Source: Closterium sp. Naga37s-1
Lineage: Eukaryota > Streptophyta > Zygnematophyceae > Desmidiales > Closteriaceae
DNA: 64,000 nucleotides
Assembly: GCA_947471745.1 (NCBI GenBank)
Contig: CANJKZ010001112.1
Span: forward strand, 248,001 to 312,000
Direction of reading: 5' to 3'
Part shown: piece after piece, positions 1 through 10,761 of the stretch
Numbering within the stretch: position 1 is the first letter of the stretch
Layout of the letters: each line of letters opens with the position of its first letter
Program-made: the position numbers and the translations under genes
Notes under the pieces: generated by a model
Seen by the model: only the letters and a program-made list of their open reading frames with translations
Databases searched by the model: none
What the model was told of the DNA's origin: nothing

Positions 1-575
1 GTCCGCTCATCTGTGCGCTCCCACCATCAACTTCGCGTGGAGGAGTGTAGAAAGGTTGCGATCCACCTTGGTGGATCCAACACACGGCACGAGTTATGGG
101 AGGCTACAGGCTGTGATTTGGCCTCTAAAGAGGCACAGTAGCGCCTGCTTGTTGCTGTAAAGGGAGAGTAGTGAAGCAGCATCAGCTTGTTGCTGATGCA
201 TTAGCTTGTGTAAAGGGGATGCTTTTATTGTTTGAAGTAGGAAACAAGAAATGCTGAATTGTCTTCAATCAAGCAATAATACGTTAGGCTTGATCCCGGT
301 ATTTGCAAGGCTATTTTCAATATCAATAGAGAATAGGGTTAGTGTAATACTGGACGTGACAAGGGGTCTTGGTGATGCCAGGTTGGCATCATGCCTCCAC
401 TCCACGATTTTAGACGGACAACACAGTCTGCCCAGCCAACGACCTGTGTTGATGTCCTCAGATTTCGTTCAGATTTCCTCATCTGTGGCAAGTCCAACAG
501 TGCCACCTCTAGGACGTTGCCATTCATCCAGGTTGCCAGCGTTGAGAATTCTGGAACTTCTGGATCTTTGAAACA
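1..575. other. Unassigned sequence left of the first TIR element
   Basis: No convincing gene is seen. Short open frames overlap on both strands without any recognisable domain, codon signal or start context. The stretch is of mixed composition and ends at the TTAA where the first inverted-repeat element begins. Confidence 0.5.
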
Positions 576-1118
576 TTAAAGCCGCGGTGCAGATATCTCT
601 GCGCCAGTTCAAAGTATTATAGCTTGAAGGGCGCGTTACCCAGTATACACTGGAAGTCGAGCAGGCAGAGCTTTCTGAGATCGGGGGAAGGTCGTGCGGA
701 AAAGTGCCTCGCAACATGATGAGTGGGGGGGAAGTTGGGGAGGGCTTGCGGAAAAGCACCGCACAACAGCATGAAGGGGGGGCCAGGCATCAAACTTGAA
801 ACTTGAAACTTGAACTCAAAACTACTCGAACTCGGCAATTTCTCGCGCTAGGCTAGGTTACTACTAACTTGAAGTGCCTTCCCGTAGGGCTACTGAGAGC
901 CATTCGCCTCAGATCTATCTCTATTCTTCGCCTCTTAGTGTGCGCTCGAATATCTGCGCTATTTCGTACCTCAAAAAACACCACGGCAGTCGTACCCGTA
1001 GCGCATTGCGCTAGATTTCCTCCGCTGTCGTCGTTCAGTTTTCCCTCTCCCGTCCCTCTATTTCTCACGAATCCGCGGTGGCAAGCAGCGACGATGGCGA
1101 CAGGCAGGATTGGGTGCG

Positions 1119-1355
1119 ACGGTAGCCAGCAGCGGGGCGACGATAGCGAGCAGAGCGGCGACGGTAGCGAGCAGGGTTGCGATGGCAGCGAGCAGGGTTG
1201 CGACGGCAGCGAGCAGGGTTGCGATGGTAGCGAACAGCATGGCGACAGCAGCGCAATGACGATAGTGAGCAGCGATAACGACAGTAGCGAGCAGCGGGGC
1301 GACGTTAGCGTGCAGCAGGGTGTCGTTAGCGAGCAGCGGGGCGAAGCATCTGTTC
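1119..1355. repeat. 21-bp tandem repeat (VNTR)
   Basis: Imperfect 21-bp units of the form GGYAGCGAGCAGGGTTGCGA repeat across this stretch, decaying toward both ends. Read on the plus strand they would give a GSEQGCD-type heptapeptide within an open frame at 869-1402, but the same region is open in several frames on both strands. I therefore treat it as a repeat, not a gene. A related unit recurs near 2175-2200. Confidence 0.65.
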
Positions 1356-1485
1356 CGACGGTGGCGAAGCATCTCGCGTCCAAACCTCGCAAGCGGCTTT
1401 AGCGAGCGATATTGGTAGCGATGCGGCGAAGGCAAGGGTAGCGAGCAGACAGGGCCGGAATGGGAGAGGAGGACAGGGGGAAAGG

Positions 1486-2530
1486 GTGGGAAGAGCAGCG
1501 ATGGATGCTATAGGCCCCTGTCCTTCTTTCCCTTTCCCCCACTCCTTCTATCCCTTCCCCCCTGTCCTTCCCTCCTTTCCTCCATGTCCTTCCCACCCTT
1601 TCCCCCTGTCATTCTCTCCCTTTCCCCTTAGTCCTTCCCTCCCTTTCATCGTTTTCGTTCCTCCTGATGCTTAATCCTCCCCCCTGTTCTTTCTGCCCTG
1701 TCCCCCTATCCTTCCCTCCCCTTCTTCTCCCTCCCTCCTTTCCCCTCTCCCAACCCACTGCTCCCCCCTGCTCTCATCCGTCCCCTTGCCCCCATTCGTC
1801 CCTTTTCCCCCACTACCGTCGCTTCTTTTCCTGCTCATTTCCCCCTTTCCTGAACCCTTCCTTTTCCTCTCTCACATCCCTTCCCGTTCCCACTATCCCA
1901 TCCCACCATTCACCCTTCTGATGGCCATCCCTTTCCCTCCTCCCCTGTCCCTCCCCTGTCCTATCCCATTCCCCCTGTCGCTTTCTCCTTCCCCCTGTCC
2001 TATCCCATTCCTGTCCTAGTTCAAGCGTGAGAGATTGTTTGTTCCAGGGCATTCCCCCCTGCCACCATCCCCCATGGCACATCCTCCTATGCCACACCTT
2101 CGGTTTCACGCCTCCCCATTCCCGAACTCCCCTTGTCCGTCGATACCTTGGCCTCTTGCCCTTCCCAGGAGGCAGGATTGGGCGCGACGGTAGCAAGCGG
2201 CTCGATCCCACCGTCTCTCCACCACCAATCCTCCTCTCCCCCACTCCTGCCGTCCCTCCTTTCTCCCGTTACCGTTCAAACCTTCCCCCCGTCCCCGTCC
2301 CTCCTTCCATCGGTGTCCGTCCCTCCTTCCCCCACCATCCACCCTTTACCCTACCCTTGTCCTTTCAAGGCATCCCCCGATTCCTAAACCCTTCCTTTCC
2401 CTTTCTCCCATCCCTTCCCTTTCCCCCTATCCCATCCCACCATTCACCCCTCTCCCGGCCATCCCTTTCCCCCTCTCCTGTCCCTCCCCATTCCCCACAT
2501 CCGACCCTTCCCTTTCCACTATGTCCCCTC
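1486..2530. repeat. Pyrimidine-rich low-complexity region
   Basis: About 1 kb of almost pure C/T on the plus strand, built from degenerate CCCTTTCC, CCTTCCCT and similar motifs, with a less biased island around 2025-2240. Overlapping proline/serine-rich open frames here follow from composition. It lies wholly inside the TTAA-bounded element. Confidence 0.7.
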
Positions 2531-3626
2531 AGCCAATAGTTTCGCTTTGCCACTGTCCCGAGCCCATCATACCTCAGTTCCCATCCTGCAAGCGCGGTAA
2601 CTGTGAGCAGCAGCAGCGAGCTGATGCAATGATGGCGGTGTGCAGTGATGTCAAGTGGCGACGGTGGCAGCCGTGACGACATCCAACCCTCTGCTCCACC
2701 GCTCCCAACTCCGCTGCTTCCCTTCGCCCGCCCCGCTGCTTCCCTTCACCCACCCTACTACTTCCCTTCACCCACCCCACCACTTTGAACCTTCGCGCAC
2801 CCCACTGTTTCTGCCAACCCTCCATTCAATTTCCCCATCGAACATTTTTAACTTCTACGGCTGGTGTCCTTCCCTACCCCCCTCCCCCCTGCTATCGGTG
2901 AACAGCTGCATCAATAATGGATCAGAGGGGTGTGAAGTTTGGCTCATCTTGGAGATGCCATGTAGGATTTAAAGACACTCATGTTTGCCTGCCATGTGTA
3001 CATTCGTTGCACCCCAAAATAAAAAAAGGAAACAACCACCCCAAACTTTGATCTTTCTGAAATCCTCGAATGTGCCTTTGATTCGCAGAATATGATATTT
3101 GTGTGGTACTTGGATGATTTGAAATACAAAATCTTTCGTTATGCAATGTAGAGATGACGGCGTATTCATGGGTTCCGATTTTCGCGTTGTCGTGTGTGTT
3201 CCCCCCTTCCCTCCCCCCACCCCTTCCCCTTCCCCCTCACTTTCGAGGTTCGCGAGGTTCGCCTCAGTTGTTTCCTTTTTCTCTTCATCGCAACACAATC
3301 TACTCTCTCGCTAGCCAATTGGCGACCAGGAAGGAACAAGACAAAAAACTGTTTGTCACTGTTCCTAAGATATCTGCACCGCGGCTTTAACCCCCCCACC
3401 CCTGCATTTATTACTACTTTACAAAGTGTGCTATTTAGCAGGCGCTTAGAGGTCCCCATACAACCGAAAGTGTGCTATCAGTAGGATTTCACCGACAACC
3501 GCCCACACATTTCAAGCCCTCGGTCAGGGAATTGATTGGACCCAGTTCTCTTTGGGCAGAATGGGGCGGAAACTGGAAATCTCGAGAATGACGGGGGAAT
3601 TTGTGATACAACAGTAGAGTACAACA

Positions 3627-3805
3627 TTAAAGCGACGGTGCACATTTGCCACCCAAAACCCAGAACCCTGGCGAACTGTTACTGCGGATGGAAAGTGTCC
3701 GCACGAAATCCTGGTTTTCGCCAGCCAGCACTTTCGCGCTGGCAAGCCTGGTTCAAAAAAAAAACTTCTGAACCCAACACTGCCAAAAGTTGCCCGTCGC
3801 TTTAA
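3627..3805. mobile_element. Short MITE of the TTAA-TIR group
   Basis: A 179-bp element with inverted ends: left TTAAAGCGACGG, right the exact complement CCGTCGCTTTAA, followed by weaker similarity for about 15 bp more. Outer TTAA and size fit a non-autonomous relative of the element at 576-3390. No coding capacity. Confidence 0.65.
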
Positions 3806-4905
3806 CGCGTTTACGCGGTTCTTATGAGCAATGCACCTAGCTTCTGTTCTGTGAGTTAGCAGTGGACGGTGATGTCGTTAGTTGAACAGATATTTCCGCC
3901 ATTTATGGCGCGGCGAATAAGTGTCGCTAGCTGAGCACCAAACTACACAGGCTGCGCAATTTCACTTCACACCCTGACATGTTTTGTTCATGAGGAACCC
4001 TAACATTTTTACGGTTTTATCAACCAGACTTCCAGAAGCGAGGGGCTATTAGTGAAGCTGTTATGGATCGATGTCGCAAAACTCCCACTTAAGCGGATTC
4101 TTGTTGCGACCCAGTGCGTCGGCCGATTTTCGTCACGATTCTCTTTGCGTCCTCCTATCAAAACAAAACCCTCTGTAGAGAGCTCTCAGTTTCAGATGAA
4201 AATAGGATGTTATGAAAAAGGCGCAACTGCATATGTACGTGGACACTTACAGAACAATGAAGACTCAAATGATGACCTCGACAGCGTGGATGGTTGGGTG
4301 GTGCGTCGTTCGTACAGTGTGAAACAAGGTTCCCCCAATGGGGGATTTGGTAGGAAGGGATTCCTACAACACTTGGCCCCGGAAGGACAGCTGGAACATA
4401 CGACGTCGGAGGAATCGAATTCTCCAAGTCACAATACACCGTAGGGTAGTACACCGTAGGGTCTCAGAATTTTGATGGCAGAAAATCCTCCGCACGTGGA
4501 TTGTGTGTAGGGTGTGGCCGCGTCGATCATTTCCCACGAGTGGCGGCAGCGGGCACAGGCACAGACACTTGGAAAAATGAGGGAGGTCAGGTCACACACA
4601 GCTCACTTACAGCTCATGTACATCACTGTTCATGAGGGTAAATAGCGGTCCAAAGCGGCGGACTGAATTAGCACCTCTAGAGTGCACAACACCGTAGTCG
4701 ACCGCTTTGATTGAACAAAAATGTGTCCCGCCCTGAGCCCTCCCTCTAAGTGCATCTTTCCCCCCCTTCCTCCCTAATGCGAGGAGCCCACAGATCATCC
4801 ATTTTTAGGTCAAGACTCACAAGCAAGCTCAGCAATTACGCGTAGTCCTCCGAAGGCGGTGACAATGCCGTCCGTCTGCGATTTAGTCAAATTAACCTTG
4901 AGCAA
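3806..4905. other. Intergenic, no supported gene
   Basis: One plus-strand open frame (4052-4444, 130 residues) has no recognisable domain, no clear promoter and no paralogue in the window, so I do not call it a gene. The remainder shows no RNA gene or repeat that I can see. Confidence 0.45.
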
Positions 4906-5096
4906 TTAAAGGCGGGGTGCAACTTCTTAGGAACAGTAGCAGGACAAACATGGAGTGTGCGTAACGAGACCCTTATTGGATGAAAAAAATGGAATCTCGG
5001 AAAAGACAAACTTCTCGCCACAGAACTGCCTGGGACAACCAAGTTCCAAGCTATAATACTTCGAAGTTGAAGCTGATAGTTGGGCCACGGCTTTAA
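4906..5096. mobile_element. Short MITE of the TTAA-TIR group
   Basis: A 191-bp element whose ends (TTAAAGGCGGGGTGCAAC and the complement of TTAAAGCCGTGGCCCAAC) are imperfect inverted repeats ending in TTAA. Subterminal AAGTATTATAGCTTG and TTAGGAACAGT motifs match the larger element at 576-3390. It is inserted about 85 bp upstream of the TATA box of gene P1, so it may contribute upstream regulatory sequence. Confidence 0.7.
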
Positions 5097-5180
5097 TTCA
5101 TGTTTCTCGCCTTTAGAACTCACGCGTACCTGCAGGCTGATCTTGTTTGATTTTAAATGGCTAATTCAACCATACCGAAC

Positions 5181-5188
5181 CTATATAA
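5181..5188 (+). promoter_or_regulatory. TATA box of gene P1
   Basis: CTATATAA lies about 105 bp upstream of the P1 start codon, a normal plant TATA-to-ATG distance allowing a 5' UTR of roughly 75 nt. Confidence 0.55.
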
Positions 5189-5289
5189 CCACCCCAAGCC
5201 GTGCTCTTCTCCCAGCGATGTTCTTAACACCGAAGCCACAATAGCGCGAAACAGGGTGTAGTTAGTTTCTTCCTCCAGCTGCGGCGACA

Positions 5290-6786
5290 ATGGCGTCCGC
5301 CGGAGGTTCAGTCGCACGTGCGCATCACGCTCGCTCCTCTTCGGCGACCGTCGCGGTTATCCCAGCTGAAAGATTCGCAGTCCTGTCGTTTCCGCCGTCT
5401 CTAGGAAATTCCACCGTTTCGTCCCCCGCAGCTGCGCCTGTCGGTGATCCCGCAGCCAGACTCGCGGAAAGCGCGGCCTCGCCGTCCGCGTCTCCGTCCG
5501 CCAGACCCGCGGAAGCGCAGGCGGCGGGGGCGACCGTCCCCGTCGCCGCCGCGGCCGGCGGCGAATGCGCAGCACAACCAGGTTCAACGACAGAACCACT
5601 CGCCGCAGCTCCGCTCCCCGTTCCTAGATCTATTAGTAGTAAAGACGGCAAGTGCGCGGAGTCGGCGAGTCAATCCGACGGCGCCGGCCATGGCGGCTGC
5701 GTGGCGTCAGAGCCTGCGCCGCGCGCCACCACGTCTAATCCTCCCTCAAGCTACGGGCTGTCGCTGCAGCAGCTGCAACATCTCGTCGCGCTCACAAACG
5801 CCAACGACAGCCCGCGCGACGTGGCCGCAGCCTTCCCGTACGCGGCGACGAGCGACGGGCGGCCCGGGCGAAGCCGCCTGTCGATGAACTCCGCGCAGCG
5901 GCGCCTCGACTCGTGGAATCGCGCGCGGGAACCCGTGGTGGAAAACAGCATCGAGTATATCCGCGCGCAGCGGAAGCTCAAGCGGAGCGGAAGCGACCCC
6001 TCGTTACGGCAATCCGCGCGCGGGGGGGAGGATAGCATGGGCGGCCCGTCGCGGCCGCTAGAGGGCGTCGTTTCGGAGGCGCGGAAAGTTGCGATGCGCC
6101 GGTGGCTCCGCCGGTCGCGGAGCGCGCACACGTTGGGGGAGAAGGACACGGCGGCGCGCTGGAACGAGGCGATGACGGCCATCATCTGGGGGCGTGGCGG
6201 CGCCGTCGTTTTTAGACGGCCAGCCGGCGGGAGTTCGCAGGCGCGGCCGTCAGGGGGCGAACGGTTGGGGAACGGCAGCACGCGGAGTGCGCCGGCAGGA
6301 AACGCGGCGCGATACAATTCAGACTACGCGTTAGGAATACATTTCAGAGTAGCGCACGGGGGGAGAAATGGCGGTCTCGTGCAAATAGCATCAGGGTCAT
6401 CATCACCATCATTGTCACGATCACCATCAGCAGAAGCAGCAGCAGCAGCCGCAGCCACAGCAGCAGCAGCAGCCGCAGCGAGAGCAGCAGCAGGAGCACG
6501 GCACATGAGCGCAGGAGATTCCAGAGTACACCCTACGGAGAAACTCTGTAGATTACAAATTTCAGGTGCGGTACCAACGAGTTCAGAAGATCAGAGCAGA
6601 GTGCAGCAGCAGCATCAGTTACAGCTGCAGCAGCAGAGGCAGCGGCAGTGGCTGCAGCACCGGTACCAGCAGCAGCAGCTGCTGCAGCGGCAGCGGCAGG
6701 CCGCTAGGGATCCGGTGAAGTCGGTGTTTGCATGGGCTGCAGAGCAGAGAATGGCAGCGCGACGCGCGGATACAGCCCAGCCGTGA
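5290..6786 (+). CDS. Protein P1, unrecognised Ser/Arg/Gln-rich protein (498 aa)
   Basis: I do not recognise the family. The start MASAGG is chosen because the paralogue P2 has MASAG at the matching place and a TATA box lies upstream. Layout: Ala/Pro/Ser-rich disordered N-terminus (1-155); conserved block LSLQQLQHLVALT (about 157-170); block SAQRRLDSWNRA (about 202-213); basic blocks KRSGSDPSL and RRSRSAHTLGEK with RxxS-type phosphosite candidates; a hydrophobic stretch MTAIIWGRGGAVVFRRP (about 296-312); Ala-rich and Gln-rich low-complexity tracts; and a conserved C-terminus RDPVKSVFAWAAEQR. There is no signal peptide or membrane span. Single exon. Blocks shared with P2 are separated by diverged linkers, as expected of a real but mostly disordered protein. 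Function unknown; a regulatory or scaffold role is only a guess. Confidence 0.72.
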   Translation: MASAGGSVARAHHARSSSATVAVIPAERFAVLSFPPSLGNSTVSSPAAAPVGDPAARLAESAASPSASPSARPAEAQAAGATVPVAAAAGGECAAQPGSTTEPLAAAPLPVPRSISSKDGKCAESASQSDGAGHGGCVASEPAPRATTSNPPSSYGLSLQQLQHLVALTNANDSPRDVAAAFPYAATSDGRPGRSRLSMNSAQRRLDSWNRAREPVVENSIEYIRAQRKLKRSGSDPSLRQSARGGEDSMGGPSRPLEGVVSEARKVAMRRWLRRSRSAHTLGEKDTAARWNEAMTAIIWGRGGAVVFRRPAGGSSQARPSGGERLGNGSTRSAPAGNAARYNSDYALGIHFRVAHGGRNGGLVQIASGSSSPSLSRSPSAEAAAAAAATAAAAAAARAAAGARHMSAGDSRVHPTEKLCRLQISGAVPTSSEDQSRVQQQHQLQLQQQRQRQWLQHRYQQQQLLQRQRQAARDPVKSVFAWAAEQRMAARRADTAQP

Positions 6787-6837
6787 GATGCGTGGCGGTT
6801 GGGTACGGTACGGGGGAGGGACTTTTTGAGTCAGCTC

Positions 6838-6923
6838 AAAAGGGACCCGGTTAAGTCGGTGTTTGCTTGGGCTGCTGAGCAATGAACGGCAGCGAGGCGG
6901 GCGGATAATGCTCAGCAGTGAAA
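6838..6923 (+). pseudogene. Duplicated C-terminus of P1 (relic)
   Basis: About 50 bp after the P1 stop the final segment recurs: RDPVKSVFAWAAEQ, then a stop (TGA in place of an Arg codon), then residues matching AARRADxAQ. This is a partial tandem duplication of the end of P1 left in the 3' flank, with one clear nonsense change. Confidence 0.75.
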
Positions 6924-6954
6924 AGATGACACAGAGGATACTACAGATCCCTAG

Positions 6955-7085
6955 ATAATCGGCATCACTAGAGCATACAGACCTCTAGAGAAGTCGCATC
7001 ACTAGAGCACTCGGATCCATAGAGTATGGATTGCTAGAGCTCATGGATCGCTATGGGTCACTATAGCGTGCGGATCCTTACAGAG
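6955..7085. repeat. Imperfect tandem repeat in P1 3' flank
   Basis: Degenerate units of about 20-35 bp containing CACTAGAGCA-CGGATC-type motifs repeat four or five times. No gene is seen between the P1 stop and the inverted repeat. Confidence 0.45.
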
Positions 7086-7317
7086 TATAGATTTTCAGGT
7101 TTGATGACGAGTTTGAGATTGTAAAGCAAGGTACTGATGGTTTGTGACTTTACCCTAACGTGAGTGAACCATCCATGTGAATGCTATACGATACGTTCAG
7201 TTCAGTTGTCTTTAGAGTTGGACATTCAGAGCAGACACGCCAATATAGCAGAGAAGTGTGGTGTGTAACCAAGCCAGCAACGGTTAAAGATGCATGCCGT
7301 TACAGGGAGATAAAAAA

Positions 7318-7376
7318 CAACAGCTGCGCTTTCAGCGGAATCAGCGTGTTTTAGACTGATAACTTAGAGCCTGGTG
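7318..7376. mobile_element. hAT-type MITE end fragment
   Basis: The sequence around AATCAGCGTGTTTTAGACTGAT...AGAGCCTGG closely resembles the right end of the MITE at 60404-60930 (AATCAGCGTGTTTTACGCTGAT...GAGGGCCTGG). The matching left end was not found, so this is a partial or eroded copy. Confidence 0.4.
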
Positions 7377-7537
7377 CTGCTCCTTTCAGTGAGGGAAATC
7401 TGGCTTTGAAGTTATTGTGGGAACTGTATATGTTTCCTAGCGGGAGCCAACAAAAGGGTATGAAATCATCTTTTATTGCACTTGATGAACGCGGCTCGCA
7501 GATTCTCACGGATCGCCAATTTGGCTGCACGGAACTC

Positions 7538-7966
7538 GAGAATTTTGCTCAAATCCGCGAAAGCGCGGATCGTTTTATTTTCGCCACGTGGCAAGCCTTC
7601 GATCCCGCGAACCGCGATCTGTTTTATTGTTCCCACAAAGTTCAAGAGAAACTTAGTTAAGTTTTGAAACGCGCTGCCCGCGGGCAAAAATAAAACCCAT
7701 TCGGGCATGGCATGCGTTAGGGAGGCATCAACCCTAAACACCTTGCCTCTATGTGTTTAGGGTTGATGCATCCCTAACGCATGTTTTTCCTATAGGGGTT
7801 TTATATTTGTCCGCGGGCAGGGCAGTACATGTGATTCACTAAGCCTAACTATATTTCTCTTAAAAATTGTGGGAACAATAAATCAGATCGCGGTTCCCAC
7901 GATCGAAGGCATGCCACGTGGCGAAAATAAAATGAACCGCGATTTCACGGGATTGAGCAAAACTCT
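7538..7966. repeat. Nested inverted repeat between convergent P1 and P2
   Basis: Outer arms at about 7538-7665 and 7840-7966 are imperfect inverted copies, each with a GCCACGTGGC G-box palindrome. Inside them, 7674-7820 forms a nearly perfect 147-bp palindrome starting and ending CTGCCCGCGGGCA/TGCCCGCGGGCAG. Both share a centre near 7750. P1 reads into it from the left and P2 from the right, so it is either the symmetry centre of an inverted duplication that made the two genes or a foldback element inserted there. A transcript through it would form a long hairpin suited to small-RNA processing. Confidence 0.8.
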
Positions 7967-8084
7967 CACGGAACTCGAATGTCGATGAATGCAAACATTT
8001 CGTGCCTTTGCCAGTCGTGCCTTTTCGCAGGTCGAGCTGAGAGGACCAAGAACATGAGCTGGCTGGATATGGCTATGCAGCAAC

Positions 8085-8172
8085 TCATGGGAGAGCACTC
8101 TTTGTCCGCCGAGAGGCTATTCGTTGCTCAGCAGCCCAAGCAAAAACTGATCTCACGGAGTCCCTGTCCACC

Positions 8173-8219
<47 letters not shown>

Positions 8220-9455
8220 CAAGCGGCTCTGCGGCTCGTTTCTAATAGTCGTCACAACCCGAGTCTGGATACCATACGAATCTTCCGTGAGAAGAACCGT
8301 GCGAGCAAAACTTCCGTGGTAGTTGGCCGGATGCGCTGTGCGTTCACCACGGCACGCGTGATCATGATCATCATGATAGCAGTTCGCCGCTTGCGCCACG
8401 CGTGCATTTAATGAGGCCGAACTCCATAGCCGCCGGCTCAGCGCCGATGGTTGCGACGCGACTGACGCGGACAGCGGTGTCTGGCACAACGGACTGGGCC
8501 GACCTCGGCTTGTCACCGCTGCGTTCGTCGCTGCGTTCACCGCGCAGAGGAGCGGCGCGCCTGCACGAACAGGGTCGGTCGAGCTCGCAGTTGATGCGAT
8601 CTGCTGCCTGCTGTCCCACCCGTGACGATCATGGTCGTTCGATGACGGCGTTGCGCCTTCTGGCCGTCTGTAGATGACTGCTCCCCCGTGCCGCCAGATA
8701 AGCGCAGTCATGGCGTCGCTCCAGAGCAAGCCCGTGCCCTTTTCGCCCAGCGCGTGAGCGCTCCGGGAGCGGCGGAGCGAGTGGCGGAACGCCTGCTTCC
8801 GCGCCTCTGAAACGACGACTTCCAGCGGAAGCGCCGCTTGCTTTCGGCTATCTGAGGACTCCTTCTGCTTCAACCTTGTCAGCGAGGGCTCGCTTCTGCT
8901 GCGTCTAAGCCGCCGCTGTGGGCGAATATTCTCACGGCTGTATTCAACCACGCCGGGCTTGCTCGCGCGATTCCATGCGTCGAGTCGCCGCTGCGCTGAG
9001 TCCAGCGACAGCCTGCGACTTTTGCGATTATGAGGCCCGTCGCGCAACGACATGCCCGAGAAGACAGAAGGACTGCTCGTGTCGCGCGGGCCGTCGCGGG
9101 CAGCAGTGAGCGCGATGAGATGTTGCAACTGCTGCATTGACAGCCCGTGTCTTGCGGGCTTAGTTGATTGGGTCTCCGGTTGCGCGCTTTGGCGCGCGCA
9201 GGGGGCGTTGTCAGGAGAGAATGCGGTTCTTTCTGGTTGCGGCATATACCATAGAGAGGGAGTGGTCGGAGGCGGCAATGAGTTCGGGGCGCTTTCCGCA
9301 AGTCTGGTCACACTACCGCAGACAGCGGGACTTGCGGGCGACTGTGAGAGTAATACGAACTGCTGAGCCGTGGTAACTACGAGAGAGCGAAATGTAGCTG
9401 TGACAGAACGACTATTGCAAGAAGCAAGACTGTCATAAGTTCCTGCAGAAGCCAT
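8085..9455 (-). CDS. Protein P2, paralogue of P1 (456 aa from MASAG)
   Basis: Same family as P1, opposite strand, convergent. An upstream in-frame ATG at 9572 would add 39 residues, but MASAG at 9455 matches P1 and the relic P3 (MAYAG), so I take it as the start. Shared blocks in order: GLSMQQLQHLIALT, LDSAQRRLDAWNRA, RRSRSEPSL, VVSEARKQAF, LRRSRSAHALGEK, MTALIWRHGGAVIYRRP, and the C-terminal DRDSVRSVFAWAAEQRIASRR. A run of 14 Gln (CTG repeat on the plus strand near 8174-8217) precedes the conserved C-terminus, where P1 has an interrupted Gln-rich tract. No known domain. The frame is intact, and about 300 bp of its upstream sequence is shared with the dead copy at 47.5-48.6 kb. Confidence 0.72.
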
Positions 9456-10621
9456 TGTTGCTTCTTCTGAATGGGGGAGGCCTGAGATCGAAGTGAGAGG
9501 GCACGACTCGCCTATTTGTGCTCTCATCGTCGCCACCAGCTGTGGAATTGCCTGGCAAATGGGAAGCGACACGCCCTGGTGGCTTGGCTTTGCCTCGGTT
9601 ACCCTCTGAAATGTTGTTTCATCAAATTGCCATTTTTGCCCAAGGCCGGGGTTCGATGTGTGGAGTTGGCGGAGCGGGAAACCAACTGCTTCGAATGGCG
9701 GTGATACGCATCTGCTACGGATTCGCGGCAGATTCTTCTCGCATATCTGCGGGGATTGATAAAAAAAAGTTATTTGGGAGCTTAATTTTGTTATTTATAC
9801 TGTTGAGTGAACTTTATATACCAGCTAAGAATGTCTAGTTGATTTATCAAATCATAACTGATGATATCATACTTAATTTTAAATACAAAATTATTGTATA
9901 GTGAGGCACTAGTTTTCACTGAGTCTGAAAATCGCCAAATGTGGTTTAAAATGTGGAGTTATCAAATAGACTTTCTTTCCCTAAAATAAAAATGTATGAA
10001 CATTCAAGCATTATTGATGTGGTACTAGTTTTTTCCTGGCCCAACCTCTCAGACGTGCTCCAATTCATGTTTTCGTGGATACTATTGCGTCCACTGTTCA
10101 GCTCCACCACACTACAGTACAGTTGCAACCACGTGGGCATTCCTTGAGAAATTACTTCCCCGCGAATGTTGAATTTTGGCGGTGCTCCCCCAAGCCTTAG
10201 GGCGTGCAACACAGGGTCCGCGGAGCGCCTGGTCCGCTAATCAGTTGCTGGATTAACGAACCACGCCCGAACCACGTCCAACACGGTTCTCGCGGACTGG
10301 TCTGAGGGACTAAAATAAATTCCTCTGATTTTCCGTCGCAGACCCGCAGACTGGCTCGGACCAAGGCGTACGTGGTAACCAGATGCTGTACTTGCCTGGC
10401 CCTCGAGCTGGTTCACAGCTGGTCCACCCTCGTCCGCAGTACACTGGTCTATCCTCGTCCGCGGACCTTCTAGGCAAAAAATGCATTTGCTGGCGGGAAA
10501 AACGAAGCAGGGCGACATCTAATACGAACCCAACCTTCTCTCAAACGAAAACCAGAGCAAAAAAATGGGTAATGGTACTGCTGGGACGAAACCAAACAAG
10601 TCCTTTGACACCAACTGCCTC
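9456..10621. other. P2 upstream region and AT-rich intergenic DNA
   Basis: The first 350 bp (for example TATTTGTGCTCTCATCGTCG) are shared with the upstream side of the P3 relic at 48561-48830, marking this as P2 promoter/5' flank copied by segmental duplication. From about 9770 to 10000 the DNA is AT-rich with no gene. Short open frames from 10000 to 10620 have no support. Confidence 0.5.
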
Positions 10622-10761
10622 AGGGTGCGTTCTTAGCCTGTGTCAAGTTTCCTGACACAGGGCTATCGACGGCTCCGATTCGTTCCACGTCATCATCAAT
10701 CAAATCCAAACCCTTCACAGCTTCATGTCAGCCTGCCTGACACAGGCTAAGAACGAACCCT
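10622..10761. mobile_element. 140-bp MITE with long TIRs
   Basis: Terminal inverted repeats of about 24 bp (left AGGGTGCGTTCTTAGCCTGT, right the complement with one mismatch) enclose 90 bp without coding capacity. No convincing target duplication was seen. The ends recall Tourist/Harbinger MITEs, but the TWA duplication that would prove this is not evident. Confidence 0.68.

Larger units (their letters stand above)
576..3390. mobile_element. Non-autonomous TIR element bounded by TTAA (2.8 kb)
   Basis: Perfect 23-bp terminal inverted repeats lie at 576-598 and 3368-3390 (left end begins TTAAAGCCGCGGTGCAGATA). Both outer ends are TTAA, which could be the target duplication or part of the repeat. 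Subterminal sequence (AAGTATTATAGCTTG near the left end, a TTAGGAACAGT motif near the right end) is shared with the 190-bp element at 4906-5096, so the two belong to one family. No transposase is visible inside; the interior is a 21-bp VNTR and long pyrimidine-rich stretches. TTAA targets are typical of piggyBac, but the superfamily cannot be fixed from ends alone. Confidence 0.72.

Noticed and set aside
869..1402. Protein-coding gene in the 21-bp VNTR
   Set aside because: Several frames on both strands are open for similar lengths because the repeat unit is a multiple of three. No homologue or promoter is evident.
7400..7660. 84-residue protein left of the palindrome
   Set aside because: The frame crosses the inverted-repeat arm, which reads equally well in reverse, and it has no homologue among the P-family products.
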